Positions 33,636 through 43,456 of a stretch of DNA of 43,456 nucleotides are shown here, one piece after another. The stretch is taken from assembly GCA_903884535.1 (NCBI GenBank), contig CAISEZ010000119.1, positions 1-43,456 on the forward strand, given 5' to 3'. Each line of letters starts with the position of its first letter. Position 1 is the stretch's first letter. A model generated the notes under the pieces. It was not told where the DNA came from, did no database searches, and worked only from the letters and a program-made list of their open reading frames with translations. This DNA comes from an uncultured Verrucomicrobia subdivision 3 bacterium. GTDB taxonomy: Bacteria > Verrucomicrobiota > Verrucomicrobiia > Limisphaerales > UBA11358. The position numbers and the translations under genes are program-made.

Positions 33636-34445
33636 ATGAACCTCAAATTGCTTCTGGCCGGCTGCCTCGCGAGTGCGGGTTTGTCGGCGTTGGCAGTGGT
33701 GCCGCTGACCGAAAGCACGTTCACCGAAGTCATCCGCGAAGCCAATGTGGTGGCCGCCGCCACCAAGACCGAAACGCCCGCCAAGACCAGCGCGCTGTTT
33801 AAAGCGCCGGATTATGTGCGAACCGGCCAGGCGTCGCGCGTCGAGATGACCGCGCCGGATCACACAATCACCCGCGTCGGCGCCAACACCGTTTTCACCT
33901 TTGACACCGGAGAACGCTCCATCCGCCTGGAAAGCGGCAGCATTTTATTTCATTCCCCCAAAGGCGCGGGCGGCGGCACCATCAAATATCACGGCACGGC
34001 GGCGGCGGTGCTGGGCACCACGATGATTTGCACGGTGCTGCCCGACGGCAGCTTCAAAATCCTCGACCTCGAAAGTCACGTCTCGGTGACACTGAAAACC
34101 GGCCGATCCATCACGCTGAACCCGGGTGAAATGGTGATCGTGCTGGCGTCCGGCGAAGATTTTGAACCGGTGATGGAATTTAATCTCAGCGAAGTCGTGC
34201 CGCAGTTGATCCTCGTCCAGGGATTTTCCCATCCGTTGCTTTCGTTGCCGCTGATTCAGGAAGCAATTGAGGCGCAGAACGCGGACATCGCCGCCGGCAA
34301 AGTGCTCGCGATATTCGTGTCGCCCCAGATGGCCGACTTCGGTTTGGCGCTGGTCATCCAACTGCCGGACTCAACCTTTCCGCCGGAAGTGTTGAATGTT
34401 CCCGACCGCACGATCCTTCTGATTTCGCCGGTAAAGGTAAAATAG
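33636..34445 (+). CDS. FecR-domain envelope protein
   Basis: A 269-residue exported protein. The N-terminus MNLKLLLAGCLASAGLSALA gives a signal peptide cleaved after ALA; an LAGC lipobox-like stretch is also present, but the hydrophobic part before it is short. Residues about 40-170 are a FecR domain: FKAPDYVRTGQASRVEMTA, NTVFTFD, RLESGSILFHSPKG, VLGTTMICTVLPDGSFKILDLESHVSV. The last 90 residues have no recognised fold. FecR domains of this kind often pair with CHASE2 cyclases, and the cyclase gene is divergent 112 bp away, so it may feed an envelope signal to it. ATG 33636 is used; longer frames would overlap the cyclase gene. Confidence 0.82.
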   Translation: MNLKLLLAGCLASAGLSALAVVPLTESTFTEVIREANVVAAATKTETPAKTSALFKAPDYVRTGQASRVEMTAPDHTITRVGANTVFTFDTGERSIRLESGSILFHSPKGAGGGTIKYHGTAAAVLGTTMICTVLPDGSFKILDLESHVSVTLKTGRSITLNPGEMVIVLASGEDFEPVMEFNLSEVVPQLILVQGFSHPLLSLPLIQEAIEAQNADIAAGKVLAIFVSPQMADFGLALVIQLPDSTFPPEVLNVPDRTILLISPVKVK

Positions 34446-34448
34446 AAA

Positions 34449-36047
34449 TCACCGCGCCGCCGTCTGCGGCGGGTGGAAGCTGTGACAGGTCGCGCAGGAA
34501 TCCGCCACGCCGGCGCGCGGATTATGGCAGGCCGCGCAGGTTTCCTTCGCGGGCAAAATCACATCCGCCGTGTCCTTGCTGTGAACCGCGTCGTGGCATT
34601 GCGCGCAGGCGATGTTGGCGTGCTTGGCGTGCGTGAATTTCGCCGGGGCCAGCCAGCGTTCCGCCTGCACGGGCCTGGTGATCCGCGGCAAATCTCCCGC
34701 GCCGGATTTCACCTCGTGGCAATACGCGCAGCCCGGAAAAAATGCGCGCGTGCTGCCGCTCACCGTGCCGATCTGCGCCGCCGGCCCGGCCGTCGCCGTG
34801 CTGAAAAACACGCGCTGTTCCAGTTCCTCGCCACTGCCGAACAGTGTCCGCAGGTTCGCAATTTTCTCCACGGCAAAACCGTTGGCATCCGCCGCGTTTT
34901 CTTTCATCGCCAAGTTCAAATATTGTTTCGGCAGGCTGCGCAAAAACGCCGTGACAAATTCCGCGCTGCCGTGCGGGAGGGTCAGTTGTGGCGTCCCCGG
35001 ATCGAATTGCAATGAATGGCAGACGCGGCAGTTTTTTTCAAACGCCACCGGTTTCATCAGCGCGCCCGTCACGTCCGGCTGATGACAAAACGCACAGTCG
35101 AGTTTTTCGCCGCCGGGCAATTTCGGCATCGTCGCGCCCGTTAAATGCAGCGCGTGATTAAATTTCAACGTGTCCGGATCGCGCCATTTTTGGGTGACGA
35201 AACGAAACTGCGGATGATCCTCCGCAAAATGATGGATGAGCGGAATCTGGCTGGTTTCCGCTTTCCGCTTTCCGCTTTCCGCTTTTGCATTGGCCAGCTT
35301 TGCTGCATCACCATGGCAGAAAATGCAGTTTGCATCCGTGGTCGCCGCCATCACCCTGCCCTGATGTTCCGCGTGGCAGAACGAACAGGAAATCGGTGGA
35401 GCGTTCGGCTGGTGAAAATTTCGGCCCGCATGACATTTCAGACACGCTTCGTCAATCGCCGTCGGCTCCGCCGCGCGAGCCTGCACCAGTTTTTTCAAAT
35501 CCAGCATTCCCGGCTCAGCGTGCAGCGCCGCCTGCATGATTCCATGCGGCCCGGAATTTCCAGCGACATGACACGCTTGGCAGTTTTCCTTGAAGTGATT
35601 GGTCGCAAACAGCGCGGCAAACGCCTCGCCCGAATGCGCGCGGGAAATCTCGCCAGGACTAATGAAACGATTTCGCCACGGTGGACTGCCCAATAAAATC
35701 AGCAAACCCGCGCACGACGCGGCCACGACGGCAAGCGTCACGCGACCCCGCCAAATGCGCAACGTCGGCACCGGTGAACATTTCGCAATCGGCCGGCAGC
35801 AACTTCCGTCCGGCAGCGGCCCGGACACGCACGCGCCGCCGGACCGCGTGCAAATCCAGCGGCCCTTGGTCTCGCCCGGCTGGATTTGCAAAGCCGGCTT
35901 GCACTCGGCGGTCGCGCGGCAGCGGCCATTGGCATCCGGGCCTTGGCGGCACGCGTTGCCTTCGCAGGCGTGGCCGCAAATCCAGTTTTGATTGGGCCGC
36001 GCGTAATTCTGCGCGTCAAAATCCGGCGCCGGCAGTTGCTCACTCAT
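34449..36047 (-). CDS. membrane-anchored decahaem c-type cytochrome with duplicated Cys-rich N-terminal domain
   Basis: A 532-residue protein with GGAGG before ATG 36047. Residues 1-95 are cytoplasmic in the predicted topology and hold two copies of a Cys motif, WIC-x(5-7)-AC-x2-GP-x3-G-x-C-x(5-6)-C-x-P. A transmembrane helix follows (about 102-122, VTLAVVAASCAGLLILLG). The periplasmic part carries ten CxxCH motifs: CQACH, CLKCH, CSFCH, CIFCH, CAFCH, CRVCH, CAYCH, CAQCH, CAACH and CATCH. A 7-bp tandem repeat lies in a linker after the fourth haem. The start overlaps the stop of the b-type cytochrome gene (ATGA). It is probably the periplasmic electron acceptor of the reductase - Fe-S - cytochrome b chain encoded upstream. 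The N-terminal Cys could hold Fe-S or zinc; not resolved. Confidence 0.88.
   Translation of the reverse strand: MSEQLPAPDFDAQNYARPNQNWICGHACEGNACRQGPDANGRCRATAECKPALQIQPGETKGRWICTRSGGACVSGPLPDGSCCRPIAKCSPVPTLRIWRGRVTLAVVAASCAGLLILLGSPPWRNRFISPGEISRAHSGEAFAALFATNHFKENCQACHVAGNSGPHGIMQAALHAEPGMLDLKKLVQARAAEPTAIDEACLKCHAGRNFHQPNAPPISCSFCHAEHQGRVMAATTDANCIFCHGDAAKLANAKAESGKRKAETSQIPLIHHFAEDHPQFRFVTQKWRDPDTLKFNHALHLTGATMPKLPGGEKLDCAFCHQPDVTGALMKPVAFEKNCRVCHSLQFDPGTPQLTLPHGSAEFVTAFLRSLPKQYLNLAMKENAADANGFAVEKIANLRTLFGSGEELEQRVFFSTATAGPAAQIGTVSGSTRAFFPGCAYCHEVKSGAGDLPRITRPVQAERWLAPAKFTHAKHANIACAQCHDAVHSKDTADVILPAKETCAACHNPRAGVADSCATCHSFHPPQTAAR
35255..35282. repeat. four perfect 7-bp tandem repeats (TTTCCGC) inside the decahaem gene
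   Basis: TTTCCGC occurs four times without interruption (35255-35261, 35262-35268, 35269-35275, 35276-35282) and is followed by a partial copy. In the coding direction the unit is GCGGAAA and encodes a Lys/Ala/Glu/Ser-rich linker between the fourth and fifth haem motifs. As 7 is not a multiple of 3, gain or loss of one unit would shift the frame. Confidence 0.95.
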
Positions 36048-36862
36048 CGCGCACCTCCCGAAAATCCGAACACCAGAACGATGTGCAGCAGCGTGAAAAT
36101 TATTAGCCCGTAAGTCAGTGGAATGTGAACGAACAGCCACAGCTTCAGCGCGAGCTGCAGCGAGCGGTGATAATCGAGTCCGTCTTTCTGGCGCACGAGC
36201 GCGGCGAGCTTCTCAATTTTTTCGCGCTCGGCATCGTTGGCGAAGCGGCGCAGGTCGTCGAGTTCGGCGATCAATGCATTGAGTGGCCGGCGCGATTCAA
36301 AAAAGTGCAGCCACAGATTTTTCGGCCCCACAAAAAACGGCGCGAGCCGCCGCGTGTAAAATTCCGCGATGAACGGCGATTGGGCGTCCGCGCCGAGCGC
36401 CAGATTTTCCGCCGCGGTTTTCAGCGCGTGCCGCAGCGCGGGAATTTTTTCAAAGATGGCCTCGCCGCCGCGCGTCGCCAGCCGGCGCGGCAAGGTGCGG
36501 CTGAAAAATAATCCGACCACGCCGCTGGCGCTGACGAGCGCGAACAGCCATGCGAGCGTGATCTCAAACCAGCCAGGCGGCAGGCGGAAATTCAGGTGAA
36601 TCAAAAACAACACGACCGTGAAAAAGCCGAGGTAGATGTGGATTTGCAGCCACGTCTCGGCCTTGCCCAGCGGCAGGAACGGCAGTTTTTTTCGCGCGTT
36701 GAAAAATGTCAGCACGAACATCGCGACGAACAAAACCCAGCCGGTGAGAAACGCGTAATCCGGCAGCGCGTGATGAAACCGCCGATGCGCCCACAAAGCC
36801 GCGAACGTCGCGGCAATCAGTGCGAACACGCCGAGCAAGAGTTGGCGGCGAAAGCGTTTCAT
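36044..36862 (-). CDS. dihaem b-type cytochrome membrane subunit
   Basis: A 272-residue inner-membrane protein with five hydrophobic segments (about residues 7-25, 37-55, 72-90, 100-120 and 241-266). Helix 3 carries His75 and His89, and helix 5 His246 and His260. Each pair is 14 residues apart, the spacing by which bc1/b6-type cytochromes hold two stacked haems b across the membrane. Between helices 4 and 5 is a soluble stretch of about 110 residues. ATG 36862 overlaps the stop of the Fe-S protein gene, and its stop overlaps the decahaem start. It should carry electrons across the membrane between the cytoplasmic Fe-S protein and the periplasmic cytochrome, perhaps with quinone. Direction is not determined. 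Confidence 0.83.
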   Translation of the reverse strand: MKRFRRQLLLGVFALIAATFAALWAHRRFHHALPDYAFLTGWVLFVAMFVLTFFNARKKLPFLPLGKAETWLQIHIYLGFFTVVLFLIHLNFRLPPGWFEITLAWLFALVSASGVVGLFFSRTLPRRLATRGGEAIFEKIPALRHALKTAAENLALGADAQSPFIAEFYTRRLAPFFVGPKNLWLHFFESRRPLNALIAELDDLRRFANDAEREKIEKLAALVRQKDGLDYHRSLQLALKLWLFVHIPLTYGLIIFTLLHIVLVFGFSGGAR

Positions 36863-38586
36863 AACTTCAGCCACTTCGACAGTGCGTCGAGATTGTTCAG
36901 GTTCAGCCGCGTGAGCGCGCCGTGCGGGCAGGCGCGTTCGCACGACGGGCCGCCGTAACTTTCCACGCACAAATCACATTTGGTCGCCTTCGTAATCGGC
37001 TTCATTTCTTGGTCCACCATGAATTCGCCGTTTTTGTCGCGAATCTCCACCATGCGAATCGCATCGTAAGGACAGTTGTTGAAACAGGCTTTGCAGCCGA
37101 TGCAGGTATCGGGATTGATGACGACCTGGCCGGCAAATGATTCGCGGTGGATCGCGCCGGTCGGACAGCCGATCATGCAAACCGGATCGGCGCAATGCAT
37201 GCAGGCGTTGGCGACCATCAGGCTGCCGGTGGTTGGACCGTGGCGGAGAAAACGCGGATTGTTGTCGTGCGTCGAGGCGCAGGCGCGCACGCAGTCGTCG
37301 CAGCGCGTGCAACGATCAAGGTCGATGACCATCGAGGCCGTGCCGTTGAAAAATCGATTTTCGGTTAGGAATTCCAGAACCTCGACACCGACATTTTCGC
37401 GCACGCCCTTTTCCGCATGGGGCGGCGAATCCAAATCGTCCTTCACGATTTCCAATGGCGGCGGCAGATCGCTTTTCGGCAGCGACGGCAAAACGATTTC
37501 TTCCATCACCCGCGTCGGCACGATGAGCAAATGCGTGTAGCCAATGGCGCGCAGCGAAAATTTGAAATTCACCGGCGCGTCCTTGTGGCGCCAATTGTGG
37601 GCGATTTCGCGGAGGCCGTAATGATGGCCCGCGCCGATGTAATTCAGCGTGCGTTCACCGCCGCCAAATTTCTGGCTCAGGCGCGCGAAACCGGCGCGCA
37701 ACAAAACAATCCCGTTCGGATAATCGCCTTCCTGCACAATGACCGGTTCTTTTTCCGGCCGCACGGTGCCGGCTTGTGCGAGGCGCTTGTATTCGCCGGA
37801 CCAATCGTAGTCGCCGTAAGTCGCAAACTCGACCTGTTCGGCGACGCGGTCGAGCTGTTCCTTGGTAAGATGCTGGAACATTGGCGTGGCGCGGAGATAC
37901 GAAGCCAGCGCGCGTTCGCGGTAGATTTTATTGACGTGCGTGCGCAACGCGTCGCTGTATTTCATCAGGTCGCGCAAACCCTGCCAGCGGATTTCCAACA
38001 GCTCGGCGTCGTCCGTGTCGGCGAAAATGGTGGCGGCGCGCGGCATGCGACTCAATGCGCCAATCTCGCCAAACAAATCGCCCGCAGTCATGGTATCGGT
38101 GCGATGCTCGCTTAAAATGCGCGGCAAATCCTGGAGAAACACGCGAACGTCCTTTTGCGTCTGGCGGGCGCCCAGGCCGGCGGCCTGCTGCAGTTGCGAA
38201 CGTGAGAAAGTCTCCGGCGGACGCGAACCGTTCCAAAGTTGGGCGAGTGTGCGGAAAATCCCTTTTTTCCCGGGCGCTTGCCGACCAAGCAATGACGGCG
38301 CGAGATCTGGTTTTAAAACGATGCGCGACGCGCCGTTCAAAATCAGAAACGCCGACGTGCCGTAATCGCCCTGCCGCACAATGATTTCGCCCTTGCGAAA
38401 TTTCAGAATGCGCGTGTCGTTGCGTAGGATTTCGCGCAGCGGCGTGCGCTTGGGAAATTTTTCCGCGTCCATCGCGCTGAACGGCGCGGTGGCCAACAAC
38501 CGCTCGACATCGGCGTCCGTCATGTCCGCGTCGAACGCGGCGTCCCAGCGTTGCGGACGTTCGAGAATGGTGGGGGCAGCGGCCAT
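36859..38586 (-). CDS. cyclic-nucleotide-binding, four-cluster 4Fe-4S ferredoxin-type protein
   Basis: A 575-residue cytoplasmic protein. The first cyclic-nucleotide-binding domain (about residues 55-225) contains GEIIVRQGDYGTSAFLILNG and the phosphate-binding cassette FGEIGALSRMPRAAT, with the expected Glu and Arg; about 70 extra residues are inserted within it. A second copy (about 235-370) has lost the cassette residues (HHYGLREIAHNW). Residues 422-560 form a DmsB/NrfC/PsrB-like electron-transfer domain with CTRCDDCVRAC, CMHCADPVCMIGCP, CIGCKACFNNCP and CDLC...CERACP, enough Cys for four 4Fe-4S clusters. ATG 38586 lies 2 bp after the reductase stop. It should pass electrons from the reductase to cytochrome b, with nucleotide binding as a switch. 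Such domain pairing is uncommon. Confidence 0.88.
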   Translation of the reverse strand: MAAAPTILERPQRWDAAFDADMTDADVERLLATAPFSAMDAEKFPKRTPLREILRNDTRILKFRKGEIIVRQGDYGTSAFLILNGASRIVLKPDLAPSLLGRQAPGKKGIFRTLAQLWNGSRPPETFSRSQLQQAAGLGARQTQKDVRVFLQDLPRILSEHRTDTMTAGDLFGEIGALSRMPRAATIFADTDDAELLEIRWQGLRDLMKYSDALRTHVNKIYRERALASYLRATPMFQHLTKEQLDRVAEQVEFATYGDYDWSGEYKRLAQAGTVRPEKEPVIVQEGDYPNGIVLLRAGFARLSQKFGGGERTLNYIGAGHHYGLREIAHNWRHKDAPVNFKFSLRAIGYTHLLIVPTRVMEEIVLPSLPKSDLPPPLEIVKDDLDSPPHAEKGVRENVGVEVLEFLTENRFFNGTASMVIDLDRCTRCDDCVRACASTHDNNPRFLRHGPTTGSLMVANACMHCADPVCMIGCPTGAIHRESFAGQVVINPDTCIGCKACFNNCPYDAIRMVEIRDKNGEFMVDQEMKPITKATKCDLCVESYGGPSCERACPHGALTRLNLNNLDALSKWLKL

Positions 38587-38588
38587 TG

Positions 38589-39896
38589 TTAAGCGTCGAG
38601 CACGAGATCGTTTTTCGGGCGGCAGACGCAGGCGAGGCAAGTGCCGGCGTCCGGCGTAGTATCCGGCTTTTTGAGATAATTGACCTCGCCCGATTTGATC
38701 GCCACGACGCACGAACCGCAACTGCCCGCGCAGCAGCCGGAATCAATTTTCACGCCCTGCGCCTGGGCAAACTCCAGAAGATTTTCGGCGGACGGTTCCC
38801 AGCGCACAGTTTTGTTCGAACGCGCGAACGTGACGTTGATCTTGGCCAGATGCGTGGTTTCCTCCGGCGTGGGCGCGGCGGTTTTTTTCTTCACCGTCGC
38901 CGGGCCGAACGCCTCGAAGTGGACGGCGCTGTCCGGCACCCCCCACGCTTCGAGGCCGTCGGTCAGACTTTTCATGAACGCGCCGCTGCCGCAGAGATAG
39001 TATTCAAAATTGTTCGACGGCAGAATTTCCTTCAACAGCTCGATGCCCACGCGACCTTCGTGCTGAAAATCTTTTCCCTTCACATCCTTCTCGCCTGGCT
39101 TGCTGTAGGCGACCTGCAGATGAATGTTGTCGTTTTCCGCCGCGAGTTTTTCCAGTTCGGCCTTGTGAATGTGTTCGCGCACATTGCGCACGCCGAAGAA
39201 AAAAAACACCTCGCGTTTCGAGCCGCTCGCCGCAATCGCGTTGGCCATGCTCAACATCGGCGTGATGCCGACGCCGCCGGCGAGCAGCACGATCGGATTC
39301 GTCTTGGCCATGTCCAAAAAGAAATGGCCGGTCGGCGCCTTGACGTTGAGGATGTCGCCTTCTTTCACCATGTCGGTGAAAAAACTGGAGCCCGCACCGT
39401 GCGGCAACTCCGGTTTGTCTGGGGGCGCTTTTTCCTTTTTGATCGTGACGCGGTAATAATCTTTTTGATGCGGGCTGTCGGAAAGCGAGTAGCAGCGGAT
39501 GAGCGGTTTGTCGCGGCCGGGCAAATCGAGTTGGAACGTGAGGTATTGGCCGGGCTTGAATTGCGGGAGCGGCCGGCCATCGTGCGGCTTCAGATAAAAT
39601 GCGTTCACATCCTCGCATTCGCAGATTTTTTTGACCACGGCAAATTTGCGGAGGCCATTCCAGCCGGTCTGCGCCTGCTCGGCTTCGCGGCAGCGGAGTT
39701 TCATTTCGTGCAACTGGGCGCGGAGTTTTGCGAGCGTCACGCGGTTCTGGACACGTTCGGCATTGGCGCGGAGCAAGGCGCGGAAAATCTCCACCGCCAG
39801 CCACGCCATCAAGCCAGCCAGCAGCGCGACACCGGCGGTGAAGCTTAAACCGCCTGCGCTTGCATTGCGGAGGGAATCAATTAGGGTTGCATTCAC
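38589..39896 (-). CDS. membrane-anchored FAD/NAD(P)H oxidoreductase with C-terminal 2Fe-2S domain
   Basis: A 435-residue protein starting at GTG 39896. One N-terminal transmembrane helix (about residues 17-38, TAGVALLAGLMAWLAVEIF) is followed by a short coiled coil. An FAD-binding domain (KPGQYLTFQLDLPG, then RCYSLSDSP) and an NAD(P)-binding domain (VLLAGGVGITPMLSM near residue 210, YLCGSGAFM near 308) come next. The C-terminus (about 345-435) is a plant-type 2Fe-2S ferredoxin with SGCCAGSCGSC and CLACVC. NqrF has the same parts, but its 2Fe-2S domain comes before the flavin domain. It should oxidise NAD(P)H and hand electrons to the Fe-S protein encoded 2 bp downstream. First gene of the four-gene electron-transfer operon. 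Confidence 0.88.
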   Translation of the reverse strand: MNATLIDSLRNASAGGLSFTAGVALLAGLMAWLAVEIFRALLRANAERVQNRVTLAKLRAQLHEMKLRCREAEQAQTGWNGLRKFAVVKKICECEDVNAFYLKPHDGRPLPQFKPGQYLTFQLDLPGRDKPLIRCYSLSDSPHQKDYYRVTIKKEKAPPDKPELPHGAGSSFFTDMVKEGDILNVKAPTGHFFLDMAKTNPIVLLAGGVGITPMLSMANAIAASGSKREVFFFFGVRNVREHIHKAELEKLAAENDNIHLQVAYSKPGEKDVKGKDFQHEGRVGIELLKEILPSNNFEYYLCGSGAFMKSLTDGLEAWGVPDSAVHFEAFGPATVKKKTAAPTPEETTHLAKINVTFARSNKTVRWEPSAENLLEFAQAQGVKIDSGCCAGSCGSCVVAIKSGEVNYLKKPDTTPDAGTCLACVCRPKNDLVLDA

Positions 39897-39925
39897 GCTG
39901 CCACTCCATTAACGAATTTAACGTT
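39897..39925. promoter_or_regulatory. 29-bp divergent intergenic region
   Basis: Only 29 bp separate the two GTG starts. It holds the direct repeat TTAACG (39909-39914 and 39918-39923, 9 bp apart), reaching to the start of the c554-like gene. Two complete promoters cannot fit, so they must overlap or extend into the coding regions; a shared regulator is likely. No known operator was recognised. Confidence 0.4.
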
Positions 39926-41043
39926 GTGAGTAAAACAATTTATCATCCACTCGTCGCCGGACTGGTTTTGGCCCTGGCCTCGGCGAACGGCGCCGAGCTG
40001 CCAGCGAAACTGCTCGGGGCCAATTCCTGCGCCAGTTCCAGTTGCCACGGCGGCGGCGGCGCGAAGCAAAATCAGAATTTAGTCTGGTCGCTGAAAGATA
40101 TTCATTCGCAGCGGCCGCCAGCCACGCTGACCACCGCACGCTCGAAACAAATCGCCGACGCGCTGGAAATCAAAGACCCAACGGCGGACGCGCGCTGCAC
40201 GACCTGCCACGCGCCGCTGAATTCAGTTCCGGAAAATTTGCGCGGTGAAAATTTCAAGGTGAGCGAAGGCGTGTCGTGCGAGAGCTGTCACGGCCCGGCG
40301 GAAAACTGGCTGCGCGCCCACACGCGGCCCGATTGGTCGAGCGCCGACCGCACGGCGGCGGGGATGCGCGACCTGCAAAATCTTTATGTCCGCGCGAACA
40401 CTTGCGTGGCGTGCCACCAGAACGTGGACGCGGATATTCTCAAGGCCGGCCATCCGGAATTAATTTTTGAACTGGACGGCCAGAGCGTGGCCGAGCCGAA
40501 ACATTGGAGCGCGGAGAAAAACGGCAACGGCGCGCAGGCGTGGCTGGTCGGGCAAGCCGTGGCGCTGCGAGAAATGAGCTGGCAGCTCGCCAATGCAAAA
40601 TCGCCGACGGAAAACGAAATCAACCGATGGACGGGTTTGGTTTGGCTGATTCATTTTAATCAAGACAAGAACATTGGCCTGCCGGTCTTGGAGTCTGACT
40701 GGTCGGCCAGTTCGGAAAACTTCAATCGCATCCAAGTCTGGAGCGATGAACTTTCCAAATCCGCAGCATCGCTCGAATGGACACCTGAAATTACTCGAAA
40801 ACTTTTGATCCAACTTTCTCAAGCCACGCAGAAAAGTTTTTCAGGAAATGATATTGCCCGCCGCGCCGAGCGGCTGGTGCTAGCGCTGGACCGCCTGGTC
40901 GCCGCGCTGCCGGAATTGAAAACCAACGCGCCGTTGCAAGCCGCGCTCAACCAGTTGTTCCAGCTCGCGCAGTCCATTCCGGATTTTGATGCAAAAGCTT
41001 TTGCCGCCGGGCTGCAGCAATTTTCCGCCGCTCTCGCTGCACA

Positions 41044-41047
<4 letters not shown>
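39926..41047 (+). CDS. periplasmic tetrahaem cytochrome, c554 family
   Basis: A 373-residue exported protein from GTG 39926, which opens a plausible signal peptide (HPLVAGLVLALASANGAE). The haem motifs are NSCASSSCHGG (a C-X4-CH variant), CTTCH, CESCHGP and CVACHQ, matching the four-haem 'cytochrome c554 and c-prime' family. HSQRPPATL and KAGHPELIFELDG supply distal His. The C-terminal 170 residues are helical and haem-free. Its partner in the electron chain is not shown by sequence. It is divergent, by only 29 bp, from the reductase gene, and its stop overlaps the ABC exporter start (ATGA). A role as periplasmic carrier for the adjacent chain is inferred. Confidence 0.85.
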
Positions 41048-43314
<2,267 letters not shown>

Positions 43315-43351
43315 GCTAATACCAATTCTCACAGACTATCGGAACAATGAG

Positions 43352-43456
43352 TCAGGGCGTAGCGTTTGCTTGAGCGTGGAGCCAGTGGTGAATCAAGGAT
43401 AACACGCGGGCTGGCTTTTCCCAGAATGGGCGGAGCGCGGCGGTCAGGGTTACTTC
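43352..43456 (-). CDS. C-terminal fragment of an unidentified protein (runs off the window)
   Basis: Reading the minus strand from the window end gives 34 open codons, then TGA (43352-43354). The visible end contains TAALRPFWEKPARVLSL and then HHWLHAQANATP. Third codon positions are about two-thirds G/C, as in the neighbours. It would converge on the ABC exporter, 37 bp away. The fragment is too short to identify and may be spurious. Confidence 0.35.
   Translation of the reverse strand, partial: EVTLTAALRPFWEKPARVLSLIHHWLHAQANATP

Noticed and set aside
43315-43351. Sequence CTAATACCAATTCTCA after the exporter as an insertion-sequence end
   Set aside because: Similar AT-rich strings occur at some element ends, but no inverted partner or target duplication can be seen in the window.

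Overview
The window looks like a chromosomal segment of a verrucomicrobial bacterium, probably of the Pedosphaera/Limisphaera type. This is inferred from style, not from a marker gene. The signs are G+C-rich codon use, envelope proteins ending in an 'FYRLI/VYRVL' module, PhoD-type phosphatases, multihaem cytochromes, FecR/CHASE2-cyclase pairs and tightly overlapping ATGA operons. No rRNA, tRNA, CRISPR array or complete insertion sequence was seen.

Bases 1-12400 (+ strand) form a phosphate-acquisition region: a porin, pstS-pstC-pstA-pstB-phoU, a 1271-residue secreted protein that joins two unrelated phosphatase families, then a DUF47 (PhoU-like) protein with a PiT transporter. Direct repeats with an 11-bp period, resembling Pho boxes, precede the porin, pstS and the DUF47-pit pair. 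Bases 12450-15282 hold an arsenic operon (arsR-arsM-acr3-arsC) with a palindromic operator. Arsenate enters cells through phosphate transporters, so the neighbourhood makes sense.

Bases 15279-25316 (- strand) hold fmt, an adenylate-kinase-like gene and a membrane protein, then (in transcription order) an outer-membrane barrel, a decahaem cytochrome fused to LVIVD repeats, and a six-repeat NHL propeller. The last three look like a porin-cytochrome electron conduit. A two-domain HbpS/GlcG-like secreted protein is divergent from them. Bases 27001-31379 (- strand) are a zinc/manganese-type ABC importer with an outer-membrane barrel and a small His/Cys-rich membrane protein.

Bases 31433-43314 contain the most interesting set. 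A CHASE2-class III nucleotidyl cyclase lies divergent to a FecR-domain protein. Next is a - strand operon encoding an FAD/2Fe-2S reductase, a cyclic-nucleotide-binding protein with four 4Fe-4S clusters, a dihaem b-type membrane protein and a decahaem c-type cytochrome. Divergent from it is a tetrahaem c554-like cytochrome translationally coupled to an ABC exporter that ends in a second cyclic-nucleotide-binding domain. I infer a trans-membrane electron-transfer chain, and possibly export, gated by a cyclic nucleotide made next door. The cyclase has non-canonical residues at both base-recognition positions, so which nucleotide it makes is open.
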